This document shows positions 1 through 8,674 of a stretch of 64,000 bases of DNA, piece by piece. This stretch comes from Nucisporomicrobium flavum. Its GTDB lineage: Bacteria > Actinomycetota > Actinomycetes > Mycobacteriales > Micromonosporaceae. A program made the position numbers and the translations under genes. Position 1 is the stretch's first letter. The number at the start of each line of letters is the position of its first letter. Where the stretch lies: contig NZ_JADMLH010000019.1 of the NCBI RefSeq assembly GCF_016464385.1, positions 62,001 through 126,000 on the forward strand, written 5' to 3'. The notes below the pieces were generated by a model. The model was not told where the DNA came from. It saw nothing but the letters and a program-made list of their open reading frames with translations, and did no database searches.

Positions 1-510
1 GCGGGTCGCGTCCATCGTGCGCAGGTGGTCGTCGATCCGGGCGAGCCGGTCCTCCACGGCCGGCGGCGGCTCGTCGAGCGCCCGCCGGTCCGTCGTGTAC
101 CTCTGGATCCGCTGATCACTCTGGGCGATGACGGCGTTGTAACCGTCCGGCTTCGAGCCGGGGGTCGCGAGGTACTCGGCGGCCGCCATCCGCTCCTTGT
201 GCAGGTACTGCGTCAGCTCCGACACGTCGGTGGAGAGCCGGGTCAGGTCCTCCACCTGGCTCGCGTCGAGGGCGCGGCCGCCGACGTCGATCAGCCGTAC
301 GGTGGCCAGGGCGAGCACGGCCAGCAGCGGCACGAAGAGGATCATGGCCAGCTTCGAGCGGATGCGGGCGTCCCGCAGCCGCGGCAACCGGCCGCGGCGC
401 TCGCGGGTTCCAGCGCCGCCATCCCTGCCGCCGTCGTCACTGCCTGCGGCAGGATCGGCGGCGGAGCCCGCGGGATAGGTCGAGGCCTGGGTCGAAGAAC
501 CGGTGCTCAC
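1..510 (-). CDS. Sensor histidine kinase, nitrate/nitrite-sensing type (N-terminal part only)
   Basis: The gene runs off the left edge; 170 N-terminal residues are visible. The GTG start at 510 follows a GAGGAG Shine-Dalgarno 5-6 nt upstream. A Gly/Ser/Arg-rich cytoplasmic leader (about 1-50) is followed by one transmembrane helix (about 54-74) and the beginning of an extracytoplasmic helical domain whose segment SELTQYLHKERMAAAEYL (98-114) resembles the nitrate/nitrite-sensing (NIT) domain. In actinobacteria this architecture is typical of the kinase that opens conservon-type loci, followed by roadblock/LC7, DUF742 and a small GTPase; those would lie outside the window. The kinase core is not visible, so the family call rests on architecture. 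Confidence 0.7.
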   Translation of the reverse strand, partial: MSTGSSTQASTYPAGSAADPAAGSDDGGRDGGAGTRERRGRLPRLRDARIRSKLAMILFVPLLAVLALATVRLIDVGGRALDASQVEDLTRLSTDVSELTQYLHKERMAAAEYLATPGSKPDGYNAVIAQSDQRIQRYTTDRRALDEPPPAVEDRLARIDDHLRTMDATR

Positions 511-983
511 GACATCTCCTCGCTGATCTTCCCCGCATCTCTTCGCCCGCCCGATCGCCGGCGCCCGGGCCCAGCCGTTGGCTGCGGCAAGGCTGGTGCC
601 GCACGCGGCACGGCCGCGATTTCATCAGAGTCGGCAACCCTTTGGGAAGCCCGAGACATCCCGGAAACAGGGCTCACGCGCACCCGGCGATCACCCGAAG
701 GGGTCGACAATCGACGGTGAGTAGGCGTTGACGTGGGCGAATGTAACCGTAACGACGGTCTGTGTCGACACAGTGACGCATGTCCATCAAGATTCCAACC
801 ACTATGTGGGATGCCTGTCCCGCGCCCCTGTCGAGGGCACGGCTTGACCACGACTCTTCACGTTGGCAAGGTTTGGCGCGATTGGACGGACGGACTGTCC
901 GTGTTCACGCGGTCCACTCCGGACAACGTTGCGTTCTGCGGGACACCTCATGTCCCGGCACCGCCCTCGAGGAGGCACCCCCA
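511..983. other. Divergent intergenic region between the kinase and a binding-protein gene
   Basis: These 473 nt separate two divergent genes and must hold both promoters. I see no ORF with good coding character. A short inverted repeat (ACGGAC at 886-891, GTCCGT at 897-902) and a TTGACC at 844-849 followed 18 nt later by AAGGTT are the only signals, and both are weak. Confidence 0.4.
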
Positions 984-2144
984 GTGAGGCTCCCCCGTCG
1001 CCTGACGGCGTCCGTCGCCGCATCGGCGCTCGTCGTCACCGCCCTCGCGGCCTGCGACTCCGACAGCGAGGCGAGCGGCAAGACCGACGTCGTGATCGGC
1101 GCCGACCTGGCCTCCGGCTCCGCCGTGGACGCCGCGTACGCCCGCGCCCTGCAGTTGCGCGTCGAGCAGGTGAACGCGTCCGGACAGCTCGGCAACTACA
1201 ACCTCGTCCTGCGCATCCAGGACAACAAAGCCGACCCCACGTCCTCGCTGCGCAACATCAGCACCATGGGCGACGACGCGTCGGTGGCCGCGATCGTCTC
1301 CGGTGTCTGCAGCGAGTGCGCAGTGGCCGCAGCGAAGACGATCAACGACAAGCGGGTGCCGACCATCGCGCTCGCGCCCGCCGACGAGATCAGCACGCCG
1401 GTGGAGAGCCGGCGCTACCTGTTCAAGCTCGGCCCGAACGCAGCCGACAGCGCGGCGGCGCTCACCGCGGAGCTCGTGCGTACGAACACCAAGTCGGTGG
1501 CACTGCTCTACTCCGACGACCTGTACGGCAAGGGCGGCCGCAGCCACATGGTCAAGGACCTCGCCAAGGCGAACATCGAGGTGACGAACCAGCTGCCGGT
1601 GAAGCCGACCGCCACGGACGTCACCCAGACGGTGGGCACGCTGACCGACACCGAGCCGGACGCGCTGGTGGTCTGGACCGGTGCGGACCAGGCGACGCTC
1701 GCCGCCACCAGCGCCAAGGTGGCCAAGTACAAGGGCCGGGTGTACTTCGACGCGGCCGCCGCGGGGGACCTGTTCCTCCCGCAGGAGGCCGCCGCGGCGA
1801 CGAACAACACGACGATGGTGTTCACCCAGATCCTCGCGATCGACGACGTGATCGCCACGACGCCGGCCAAGGCCGCCCGCAAGCAGTGGTTCCGCGACTA
1901 CACCTCGCGCTATGGCAGCTACTCGGGCGCCGCGTCGTTCGGCGCCGACGCGATCTCGCTCATCGCCGACGCCGTGGCCAAGGCCGGCACGAACCGGCAG
2001 CGGATCCGCGACATCCTGGAGACCTCGCAGACCGACGGCCTCTCCGGCCCGATCCGCCTGACGCCCGACAACCACTCCGGCCTGATGCCGCAGGCGCTCA
2101 CGCTCCTGGTCGCCCGCAGCGGTCGCTGGCGTCTGCTCAGCTGA
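984..2144 (+). CDS. Periplasmic-binding lipoprotein, branched-chain amino acid (type 1) family
   Basis: The product has 386 residues starting at GTG 984, chosen because GAGGAGG lies about 9 nt upstream and the protein then begins with a proper lipoprotein signal: Arg-rich n-region, hydrophobic core and lipobox LAAC with the acylated Cys at 24. The mature part has the features of a Peripla_BP_6 substrate-binding protein (two Rossmann-like lobes, e.g. SVALLYSDDLYGKGG in lobe one and the FGADAISLIADAV helix near the end), usually serving Liv/Urt-type ABC importers or acting as receptors. No permease or ATPase of that class is adjacent, so it is an orphan binding protein; it may work with the neighbouring kinase or with a transporter elsewhere. 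The ligand is unknown. Confidence 0.8.
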   Translation: MRLPRRLTASVAASALVVTALAACDSDSEASGKTDVVIGADLASGSAVDAAYARALQLRVEQVNASGQLGNYNLVLRIQDNKADPTSSLRNISTMGDDASVAAIVSGVCSECAVAAAKTINDKRVPTIALAPADEISTPVESRRYLFKLGPNAADSAAALTAELVRTNTKSVALLYSDDLYGKGGRSHMVKDLAKANIEVTNQLPVKPTATDVTQTVGTLTDTEPDALVVWTGADQATLAATSAKVAKYKGRVYFDAAAAGDLFLPQEAAAATNNTTMVFTQILAIDDVIATTPAKAARKQWFRDYTSRYGSYSGAASFGADAISLIADAVAKAGTNRQRIRDILETSQTDGLSGPIRLTPDNHSGLMPQALTLLVARSGRWRLLS

Positions 2145-2162
2145 GGCTCCGTCGCAGACACG

Positions 2163-2195
2163 AAAGGCGCCGGTCCGTGCGGGACCGGCGCCTTT
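2163..2195. terminator. Bidirectional intrinsic terminator
   Basis: A perfect 14-bp stem (2163-2176 with 2182-2195) encloses a 5-nt loop. It is flanked by AAA on the left and TTTT on the right, so it can terminate both the plus-strand binding protein and the convergent minus-strand permease. Confidence 0.9.
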
Positions 2196-2208
2196 TCGGG
2201 TACGCGGG

Positions 2209-3033
2209 TCAGCGCGCCGAGGTCGTCGCCCGCACCCACGGGAGCGCGAGCCGCTCCACCAGCACGAGCACGTAGTACAGCACGATACTGATCACGGCCA
2301 GGAGAGTGATCGCGGCGAACGCCGTCGCGGTGTCACCCTGGCCGCTGGTCTGCACGATGATCATGCCGAGGCCGGTCTCGCCGTACTGCATCTCGCCGAC
2401 CACGACGCCGATCACCGCGAGCGGCATCCCGACCTTGAGGCCGACGAAGATCTGCGGCAGCGCGGCGGGCAGCCGCACCCGCAGGAACGTCTGCAGCCGC
2501 GAGGCGTCCATCGACCGGACCAGCTCCGCGAGATCCGCCGGGGTGCTGGTCAGCCCGGTCGCCGTGGACAGCACGATCGGGAAGAAGCAGACCATGAACG
2601 CCATCGCGAGGATCGGGGTCTGCCCGTACCCGAACCAGATCAGCATGAGCGGCGCGAGCGCCACCTTCGGCACGGCGTTGAAGGCGACCAGCAGCGGCGA
2701 GAACATCCGCTCGACCGGCCGCCACGCCGCGATCGCCAGGCCGATCAGCGCGCCCACCAGCACGGACAGGGCGAAGCCGAGGACCGTCGAGTACGTCGTG
2801 TGCCAGGCCTCGGTCAGCAGGACCTGGCGGTAGCGGTTGAAGCCGTCGAGCACCTCGGGCGGCGCGGGCAGCACCACCACGTTCATGTCGAAGGCGACGG
2901 TGACGATCCACCAGGCGGCGATCGCCACCACGAGGCCGAGGAGCGGCCACAGCACGGCCGAGACGGTACGCCGCGGCGCCGGTCCCGCCGGATCCGCCGC
3001 CGCCGGGGCGGAAGCGGTCGCCAGGTCAGTCAT
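2209..3033 (-). CDS. ABC transporter permease, SsuC/TauC/NrtB family
   Basis: The 274-residue integral membrane protein has about six transmembrane helices after a Pro/Ala-rich cytoplasmic start, and the cytoplasmic EAA loop that docks on the ATPase (LVRSMDASRLQTFLRVRLP then ALPQIFVGLKVG). Length and motif fit the binding-protein-dependent permeases for sulfonates, nitrate or pyrimidine precursors. Its ATG overlaps the stop of the binding-protein gene by 4 nt (ATGA), so the two are translationally coupled, and the matching ATPase lies divergently at 4368-5117. The substrate cannot be read from the sequence. Confidence 0.9.
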   Translation of the reverse strand: MTDLATASAPAAADPAGPAPRRTVSAVLWPLLGLVVAIAAWWIVTVAFDMNVVVLPAPPEVLDGFNRYRQVLLTEAWHTTYSTVLGFALSVLVGALIGLAIAAWRPVERMFSPLLVAFNAVPKVALAPLMLIWFGYGQTPILAMAFMVCFFPIVLSTATGLTSTPADLAELVRSMDASRLQTFLRVRLPAALPQIFVGLKVGMPLAVIGVVVGEMQYGETGLGMIIVQTSGQGDTATAFAAITLLAVISIVLYYVLVLVERLALPWVRATTSAR

Positions 3034-4145
3034 GTCTCATCGTTTCCTCGCAAGGCGTCGCGGGGCACCCGGCCGGGCGCCCCGCGACGGCAGCCGGATA
3101 AGGCGTGAGGCAAGAGGGCGAACGAGTTGTCCAGCTCGGGGGTGAGCCCGGCCGGGATCTGACCGGAGCCCTGCAGGATCGCGATGCTGCGCGCGACCCG
3201 CTGGTTGTCCAGCGCGCCGACGGGCACGCCGGAGGCCTCGGAGCGCACGAACGGCGCCATCAGCGTCAGCTCGGCCGCGGCGGACTTGGGGTCGGCCGTC
3301 GCGACGTACTTCTTGAGGATGGTGCCGGCCTCCTCCGGGTTGGTGATCGAGTCCTGCAGACCCTTGAGCAGGGCGCCGGTGAACTTCTTCACCTTCTCCG
3401 GGTTGTCCTTGGCGTACTGGCTGGAGGTGATCAGCACGTTGCCGTAGAGGTCCTGCAGGTAGTCGCTGTACGGCAGCAGCACCGCGGTCTTGCCCTTGGC
3501 GATGTTCTCGATGGTGGGCTTACCGACCACGAACTGCCCGATGCCGTCCACCTGGTGCTGCGCCAGCGTGCCGAAGAGCGTCTGCGGGTTGCCGTTCTGG
3601 AACTTGACCTTGGTCGCGTCCACGTTGGCCAGCTTCGCGTACGTGGGGAACAGGTTCCGCACGACGGAGCCGGGGGTGTCCGCGAGGGTCTTGCCCTCCA
3701 GGTCCTTGGGCGCGCTGATCCCGTAGCCCTCCAGCGACATGATCGCCGCCATCGTGCGCTGCTGGACCGCCGCGACCGCGGTGAAGCCGGTCAGCTTGGG
3801 CGCGCCGCCGGCGCCACCCGCGGCGAGCAGGCCGCCGGTGAGGTCGATCGGCGTGAACTGGGCCTGGCCGCCGACGATCGACTTCACGTTCTCGCCGGAA
3901 CCGTTGCCGGGCTTGATCTCGACGTCGAAGCCGGCGTCCTTGAAGTAGCCCTTCTCCTTCGCCACGTATGCGTAACTGTCGCGGCCGAAGTTGCCGAACG
4001 ACGTCAGATAGGTGACCTTCTCCAGCGTCTGCGAACCGCCGGAAGCGCTCTTGTCGTCCGCGTCGTCGCTGCAACCGGCTGCGGCGGCGAGCGTCGTGGC
4101 CAGCGCGGCGGCCACGAGCGTACGGGTGAATGTCCTTCTGTGCAC
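3030..4145 (-). CDS. ABC transporter substrate-binding lipoprotein, NMT1/SsuA family
   Basis: The start is taken as GTG 4145 because GGGAAGGA lies about 5 nt before it (a TTG at 4160 is possible but would place that SD inside the gene); this gives 371 residues. The signal peptide ends in AAGC with the lipid-anchored Cys at 25. The body is an NMT1/THI5-like domain of the class that captures sulfonates, nitrate or thiamine-pyrimidine precursors: KEKGYFKDAGFDVEI early, then a GGLLAAGG segment. The last 25 or so residues, after LDNSF, are Arg/Gly-rich and unlike the family; they are translated from a GC hairpin that would normally be intercistronic. The gene is coupled to the permease by an ATGA overlap. 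Confidence 0.85.
   Translation of the reverse strand: MHRRTFTRTLVAAALATTLAAAAGCSDDADDKSASGGSQTLEKVTYLTSFGNFGRDSYAYVAKEKGYFKDAGFDVEIKPGNGSGENVKSIVGGQAQFTPIDLTGGLLAAGGAGGAPKLTGFTAVAAVQQRTMAAIMSLEGYGISAPKDLEGKTLADTPGSVVRNLFPTYAKLANVDATKVKFQNGNPQTLFGTLAQHQVDGIGQFVVGKPTIENIAKGKTAVLLPYSDYLQDLYGNVLITSSQYAKDNPEKVKKFTGALLKGLQDSITNPEEAGTILKKYVATADPKSAAAELTLMAPFVRSEASGVPVGALDNQRVARSIAILQGSGQIPAGLTPELDNSFALLPHALSGCRRGAPGRVPRDALRGNDET
3056..3089 (-). other. GC-rich hairpin at the binding-protein/permease junction
   Basis: An 11-bp perfect arm (3056-3066 with 3079-3089) continues, after one mismatch, into 3 more base pairs around a GGCC loop. There is no U tract after it. It lies inside the last codons of the binding-protein gene. 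Hairpins at such junctions commonly stabilise the upstream message so that binding protein is made in excess over permease. Confidence 0.7.
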
Positions 4146-4367
4146 CGGATTCCTTCCCAACCGAGGGGGTGTTGAGGCGGTCGGCGCCGCCGGCGGAGGG
4201 TGCCGTGACGCCGCGTGGTGTTGTGGTGAACTCGCCGCGTAAGCGTAGGGGACCTGAAGCTGATCATCGATGACAGGTATGTCTCAGAAACCCTTGTGGA
4301 CAGGCTGGTCGCTCGGACGGCTACAGTGGGCGGCGCATCGATCCGACTCCATCGGGAGCACACGCAG

Positions 4368-5117
4368 ATGATCCGGCTCAGCGGCGTTTCCCGGACGTTC
4401 GCGGGACGTTCCGGCACCGTGGAAGCGCTCCGGGAGATCGAACTGGACGTCGCCGAGGGTGAGTTCGTCGCGGTGCTCGGCCGCTCTGGCTGCGGAAAGT
4501 CCACTTTGCTGCGCATGATCGCCGGGCTGCTCCCGGCGACCTCGGGCGAGGTACGGGTTTCAGGCGACCGGGTGACGAAGCCGCGGCGTGACATCGCGAT
4601 GATGTTCCAGAAACCGGCGCTGCTCCCGTGGCGGACCGTCCTCGACAACGTGCTGCTGCCGGTGCAGATCTTCGGCTGGCGCAAGGCGGCCCACCGCGAG
4701 CGCGCGCACGAGCTGCTGGCGATGACGGGCCTGTCCGGTTTCGAGAAGCGGCTCCCGCACGAGCTCTCCGGCGGCATGCAGCAGCGGGTCGCGCTGTGCC
4801 GCTCGCTGATCGCCAACCCGCGCGTGATGCTCATGGACGAGCCGTTCTCCGCGCTGGACGCCCTGACCCGCGAGGAGCTGTCCGGCGAGCTGCAGCGTGT
4901 GCACATGGAGCTGAACACGACCATCGTCTTCGTCACCCATTCGATCGACGAGGCGGTGCTGCTGGCCGACCGGGTCGTGGTGCTCAGCCCGCGCCCGGGC
5001 CGGATCCGCGAGGTGCTCGAAGTCAAGATCCCGCGGCCCCGCACGCTGGGCCGCGGCGCGCACCTCGAGGACGTCGCCCGGTGCAGCGCCGAACTGCACG
5101 AACTGCTCATGGCTTAG
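4368..5117 (+). CDS. ABC transporter ATPase, SsuB/TauB/NrtD family
   Basis: The start is ATG 4368, with GGGAG about 9 nt upstream; the product has 249 residues. Walker A is at 38-46 (GRSGCGKST), the Q-loop at Gln81, the signature LSGGMQQR at 133-140, Walker B with MDEP at 156-159 and the switch His at 191 (VTHSIDEAV). This is a complete nucleotide-binding subunit of the nitrate/sulfonate/taurine importer class. It is divergent from the binding protein and permease at 2209-4145, with which it presumably forms one importer, and lies 9 nt upstream of the LLM oxidoreductase, so the plus-strand genes probably form an operon with it. Confidence 0.9.
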   Translation: MIRLSGVSRTFAGRSGTVEALREIELDVAEGEFVAVLGRSGCGKSTLLRMIAGLLPATSGEVRVSGDRVTKPRRDIAMMFQKPALLPWRTVLDNVLLPVQIFGWRKAAHRERAHELLAMTGLSGFEKRLPHELSGGMQQRVALCRSLIANPRVMLMDEPFSALDALTREELSGELQRVHMELNTTIVFVTHSIDEAVLLADRVVVLSPRPGRIREVLEVKIPRPRTLGRGAHLEDVARCSAELHELLMA

Positions 5118-5126
5118 GACACCCGC

Positions 5127-6068
5127 ATGCGCGTCAGCCTGTTCACCGAGCCGCACCGCGGCGCCACGTACGACGACCAGCTCCGGCTGGCGCGGCACGC
5201 GGAGGACGCCGGTTTCGAGGGCTACTTCCGAGCCGACCACTACCAGTCGATGGGTGCGGACCCGGGCCTGCCCGGCCCCACCGACGCCTGGCTCACCCTG
5301 GCCGGCCTCGCCCGCGAGACGTCCCGCATCCGGCTCGGGACGCTGGTCAACTCGGCCACGTTCCGGCTCCCCGGCCCGCTGGCCATCATGGTGGCGCAGG
5401 TCGACGCGATGAGCGGCGGCCGGATCGAGCTGGGCATGGGCGCGGGCTGGCTGGAGCGCGAACACACCTCGTACGGCATCCCGTTCCCGCCGCTGGGCGA
5501 GCGCTTCGACCGGCTGGCCGAGCAGCTCGCGATCGTGACCGGGCTGTGGGCCACGCCGGACGGCGCGACGTTCTCGTTCGACGGCAAGCACTACCGCCTG
5601 CTCGACGCGCCCGCGCTGCCCAAGCCGGTGCAGCGCCCCGGCCCACCGGTGATCGTGGGCGGCCGGGGACCGAAGCGGACGCCGGAGCTGGCCGCCCGCT
5701 TCGCGGACGAGTTCAACATGCCGTTCAAGTCGGTCGCCGAGACGACGGAAGCCTTCGATCGGGTACGCCGGGCCTGCGAGACGTACGCGCGCCCCGCCGA
5801 CCGTCCCCTGACGCTGTCCGCGGGCATCGTGGTGGCCCTGGGCCGCACCGACGAGGAAGCCCGCCGCCGCGCCGCGCCCCTGCACGTGCCGAGCGCCCTG
5901 CCGCCGGAGGACCCGGTGGAGGGTTCCCCCGACGCGCTCGTGCAGCGCATCGGCGAGATGGCGCAGGCCGGCGCCACCCGGGTGCACCTGCGGATCATCG
6001 ACATGTCCGACCTCGACCACCTGGACCTGATCGCCGACCGGGTCCTGCCACAGGTAGGAGCGCTGTGA
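5127..6068 (+). CDS. LLM-class F420/flavin-dependent oxidoreductase
   Basis: The 313-residue protein starts at ATG 5127. It has the luciferase-like monooxygenase TIM-barrel layout: an RHAEDAGFEGYFRADHY segment near 24-42, the ETSRIRLGTLVNSATFR strand-loop near 65-85, GGRIELGMGAGWLEREH near 100-115 and PVIVGGRGPKRTPELAARFADEFN near 170-195. Actinobacterial members often use F420 rather than FMN; the sequence alone does not settle the cofactor. Its link to an SsuABC-like importer suggests oxidation of the imported compound, for example desulfonation, but this is inference. The TGA overlaps the GTG of the cupin gene by 4 nt. Confidence 0.85.
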   Translation: MRVSLFTEPHRGATYDDQLRLARHAEDAGFEGYFRADHYQSMGADPGLPGPTDAWLTLAGLARETSRIRLGTLVNSATFRLPGPLAIMVAQVDAMSGGRIELGMGAGWLEREHTSYGIPFPPLGERFDRLAEQLAIVTGLWATPDGATFSFDGKHYRLLDAPALPKPVQRPGPPVIVGGRGPKRTPELAARFADEFNMPFKSVAETTEAFDRVRRACETYARPADRPLTLSAGIVVALGRTDEEARRRAAPLHVPSALPPEDPVEGSPDALVQRIGEMAQAGATRVHLRIIDMSDLDHLDLIADRVLPQVGAL

Positions 6069-6367
6069 CCGACCAGGAGCTGGGACCCGTCGGGCAGGAG
6101 ATCCTGCTCGAGAACGACAAGGTGCGCGTCTGGCACATCTCGCTGCAGCCCGGCGAGTCGCAGCCGCTGCACCACCACGGGCTGCCGTACGTCGTGGTCG
6201 CCGTCCAGGGCGCGAAGAACGTCATCCACACCGCGGACGGCGACCGGATCGACGTGGTCGAGGAGACCGGCAGCATCGTCTTCCGGGAGCCCGGCCAGAC
6301 TCACATGCTGACCAACGACGGTGACACTGTGTATATCGGCCGGATCGTCGAGCTGAAGTCCGCCTAA
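6065..6367 (+). CDS. Small cupin-fold protein
   Basis: The gene encodes 100 residues from GTG 6065, in GTGA overlap with the oxidoreductase. The single-domain cupin shows a metal-type first motif (PGESQPLHHHG, His36-38) and a second-motif His at 80 (EPGQTH). The Glu usual in motif 1 is not at the expected place, so metal binding may differ. Coupled translation suggests it acts with the oxidoreductase and importer, either as an accessory enzyme on the same substrate or as a small-molecule sensor. No specific reaction can be assigned. Confidence 0.75.
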   Translation: MTDQELGPVGQEILLENDKVRVWHISLQPGESQPLHHHGLPYVVVAVQGAKNVIHTADGDRIDVVEETGSIVFREPGQTHMLTNDGDTVYIGRIVELKSA

Positions 6368-6442
6368 CCGGAATTTTGGCAAGCCTTAAGAAGCGGCCTT
6401 CCGACTGGCGGGCGGCCCGGACCATTCCGTAACGTGCCCGCC

Positions 6443-8287
6443 ATGGCATTTCGGACGTGGGCCAAGCTGTTGTTCGCCACTCTCGGCGTGGGCGCGCTGG
6501 CGGGGGCGAGCCAGCTGGGGCTGGCGTACGGCCTCGGCATCGTGCGCCTGACCCGCGTCCTGGACGTGACGGCGCGTGATCAGTGGACCGCGCAACTGGC
6601 CTGGGCCGCCTGGATCCCCATGGTGGCCGCGGTCGCCGGCGCACTCGCCGGCGCGCACCTGCTGCGCCGCTGGTCCCCGGGCTTCCGGGCCGGGGTGGGC
6701 ACCGAGATCGCGCTGGCGTTCGCCGCGGCCATCGGAGCGGCAGTCGTCGTCCCGCTCACCATGCAGCCGGCCCGCACCGCACAGGTGGCCGGAGTGAACC
6801 CGGTCGTGGTCATCGCCATCTGCGCGGGCCTGGGCGCGCTGATCGGCATCTTCGCCGCCTGGGGCGCCGTCGCACAGGTGGTGGCCCGATGGAGCCTGAT
6901 CGCCACGGGCGCCGCGATCTGGACGGTGGCGCTGGTGTCGGTGTCCCCGTCGCTGGCACCGGGTGAGGCGCTGCCCGCCGTACGCCTGGGAGTCTTCGAC
7001 GCCGGCTTCCTGGCCCCCGCGGTGACCCAGCGGACGGCCCTGGCCACCATGCCGGCCCTGGCCCTCCTCCTCGGCGCGATCCTCGGCTGGGCGGCCCGCC
7101 GCCGCGACCTGCCGACGCTGACCATCGCGCTGGCCGGCATGCCCGGCCCGGCCCTGCTCACGATCGCCTACCTGATCGCGGGCCCCGGCTCGGGCGACGC
7201 CCGCTACCAGGTCGTGCCGTACTGGGCAGCCATGACGGCGACCGGAGCGGGAGTCCTCGGCTCGGTCCTGGCGGCGGTCCTGCGCCGCTCCCCCGCCCCG
7301 GACGACCCGGAGGACGCCCCCACCGAGGACCGCCCGCCGCTGCCCAAACGCGTCGAACAGCCGGCATCTGCGATCGCCGCAGCGGCCGCCCCCACTCCGC
7401 CGCCGCCCGCCACCCCGGCATCCGCCACCCCGGCAGCGACTCCCTCAGCGGCACCGGCCCCCTCCCCGTCCGCCGCGCCGGCCTCCGCGCCGGCCCGGCC
7501 TCCGGCTTCCTCACCGGCGGCAGCGCCGACCCGCCCGCCTGCGGGAGCGCCGTCTCGCCCGACGGCCGAGCCCAAGACCGACCCCCAGCTGCGCACATCG
7601 GACACGGCGGTCTTCGACACCACGGGTACGCCGGAACCGAAACGCCCCAAAGCCCGCCGCTCCAGCGTGGCCGACGCCTTCACCGGCCGTACCGGCGAGT
7701 TCCCGACCCGCCGCCCGGCCGCCCCCACGGCGACCGGCCGCAGCGTCCCCCTCGGCGAGTACGCCTCCCCGGACCCGGCCCCCTTCGACGCCTTCGCCCG
7801 CGCCAAGGACAACCCAGGCGCCGGCAGCGCTTCACAGGCGGCCCCCCACCGCCCGGCCACCGGCAGCCACGCCCGGCCAGACACGCAGTCGCCAGCGCCG
7901 AAGCCGTACGTGCCGGAGCCCGCGACCCGCCCCATCCCCCCGGAGGCCCTCCAGTCACCGACGGCGGAACAGCCCCGCTCGGTCCCCGGCCGGCTGGGCC
8001 GCAGCCTGCGCCCGTTCGCCCGGGGCCGAGCCGCCGAGCCGCTCACCCCGGAACCCACCATGGTCAGCGCGCCGCTCCCCCAACCCCAGCCGGTCACCCC
8101 GCCGCTGTCCGTCACCCCGGCGCCGAAGCACGCCGACGTCCCGCAGCAGGCACCGGCCCCGCAAGGCACGGCTCCGCAAGGCCCTGCCGCGGAAGGCCCG
8201 GCGGCGGGAAGCGGCCGCGGTCGCTTCGGCCTGCGCCGGCGCAAGGACGAGGACTACGTCGACTGGGTGAGCGGCCTCGGCGGCTGA
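6443..8287 (+). CDS. Multi-spanning membrane protein with long Pro/Ala-rich tail
   Basis: The product has 614 residues from ATG 6443 (GTG 6434 is an alternative; neither has a clear SD). The first 285 or so residues contain about eight hydrophobic helices. The rest is an extended Pro/Ala/Ser/Thr-rich, presumably disordered cytoplasmic tail with basic patches (FGLRRRKDED near the end), closing with DYVDWVSGLGG. The sharp, ordered C-terminus after 300 disordered residues looks like a docking motif. I do not recognise a characterised family. It is followed by a repeat-bearing intergenic region, and no operon partner is evident. Confidence 0.7.
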   Translation: MAFRTWAKLLFATLGVGALAGASQLGLAYGLGIVRLTRVLDVTARDQWTAQLAWAAWIPMVAAVAGALAGAHLLRRWSPGFRAGVGTEIALAFAAAIGAAVVVPLTMQPARTAQVAGVNPVVVIAICAGLGALIGIFAAWGAVAQVVARWSLIATGAAIWTVALVSVSPSLAPGEALPAVRLGVFDAGFLAPAVTQRTALATMPALALLLGAILGWAARRRDLPTLTIALAGMPGPALLTIAYLIAGPGSGDARYQVVPYWAAMTATGAGVLGSVLAAVLRRSPAPDDPEDAPTEDRPPLPKRVEQPASAIAAAAAPTPPPPATPASATPAATPSAAPAPSPSAAPASAPARPPASSPAAAPTRPPAGAPSRPTAEPKTDPQLRTSDTAVFDTTGTPEPKRPKARRSSVADAFTGRTGEFPTRRPAAPTATGRSVPLGEYASPDPAPFDAFARAKDNPGAGSASQAAPHRPATGSHARPDTQSPAPKPYVPEPATRPIPPEALQSPTAEQPRSVPGRLGRSLRPFARGRAAEPLTPEPTMVSAPLPQPQPVTPPLSVTPAPKHADVPQQAPAPQGTAPQGPAAEGPAAGSGRGRFGLRRRKDEDYVDWVSGLGG

Positions 8288-8382
8288 GCCCCCGCCCCAG
8301 GCCGGCGCCGTCGAACCAGGGCGCCGGCGGTGCAGGCGAGGATGTGCCAGGCGGGCCCAAGCGGCGTGCGGCACCGCTTCCA

Positions 8383-8493
8383 GCTGCCCACCCTCCGGCC
8401 TTCGCACGCGCTGCCCACCTGCCGGCCCCTCGCACGCGCTGCCCACCTGCCGGCCCCTCGCACGCGCTGCCCACCTGCCGGCCCCTCGCACGC
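8383..8493. repeat. 28-bp tandem repeat, three exact copies plus one degenerate copy
   Basis: Exact copies occupy 8410-8437, 8438-8465 and 8466-8493, and a 27-nt degenerate copy is at 8383-8409. The unit begins GCTGCCCACCTGCCGG and ends CTCGCACGC. There are no spacers, so it is not a CRISPR. It fills part of the 387-nt gap 8288-8674 between the membrane protein and the ribonuclease; I see no gene or clear promoter in the rest of that gap. Confidence 0.95.
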
Positions 8494-8674
8494 GGACCCT
8501 GTCCCGGGCGGCCACCGCGCCGAGCGGATTCTCAAGCGAATCCCCAGCAAGCGCCCCCCAACGCATAGCCGAACGCCGATGGAATGATCCGTAGCGGATG
8601 TACCGCCGCGCCCTCACCCGCCGGAGGATGAGCGCACGGCCCGGCACGACGGGCCCCGACGCTACGGAGTCCGC

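Noticed and set aside
4293..4345. Promoter before the importer ATPase (TGGACA ... TACAGT)
   Set aside because: The spacing is 19 bp and TACAGT lies only about 40 nt upstream of the chosen start; too weak to list as a feature.
8383..8493. Possible CRISPR array
   Set aside because: Repeats are directly contiguous without spacers and no cas gene is near.
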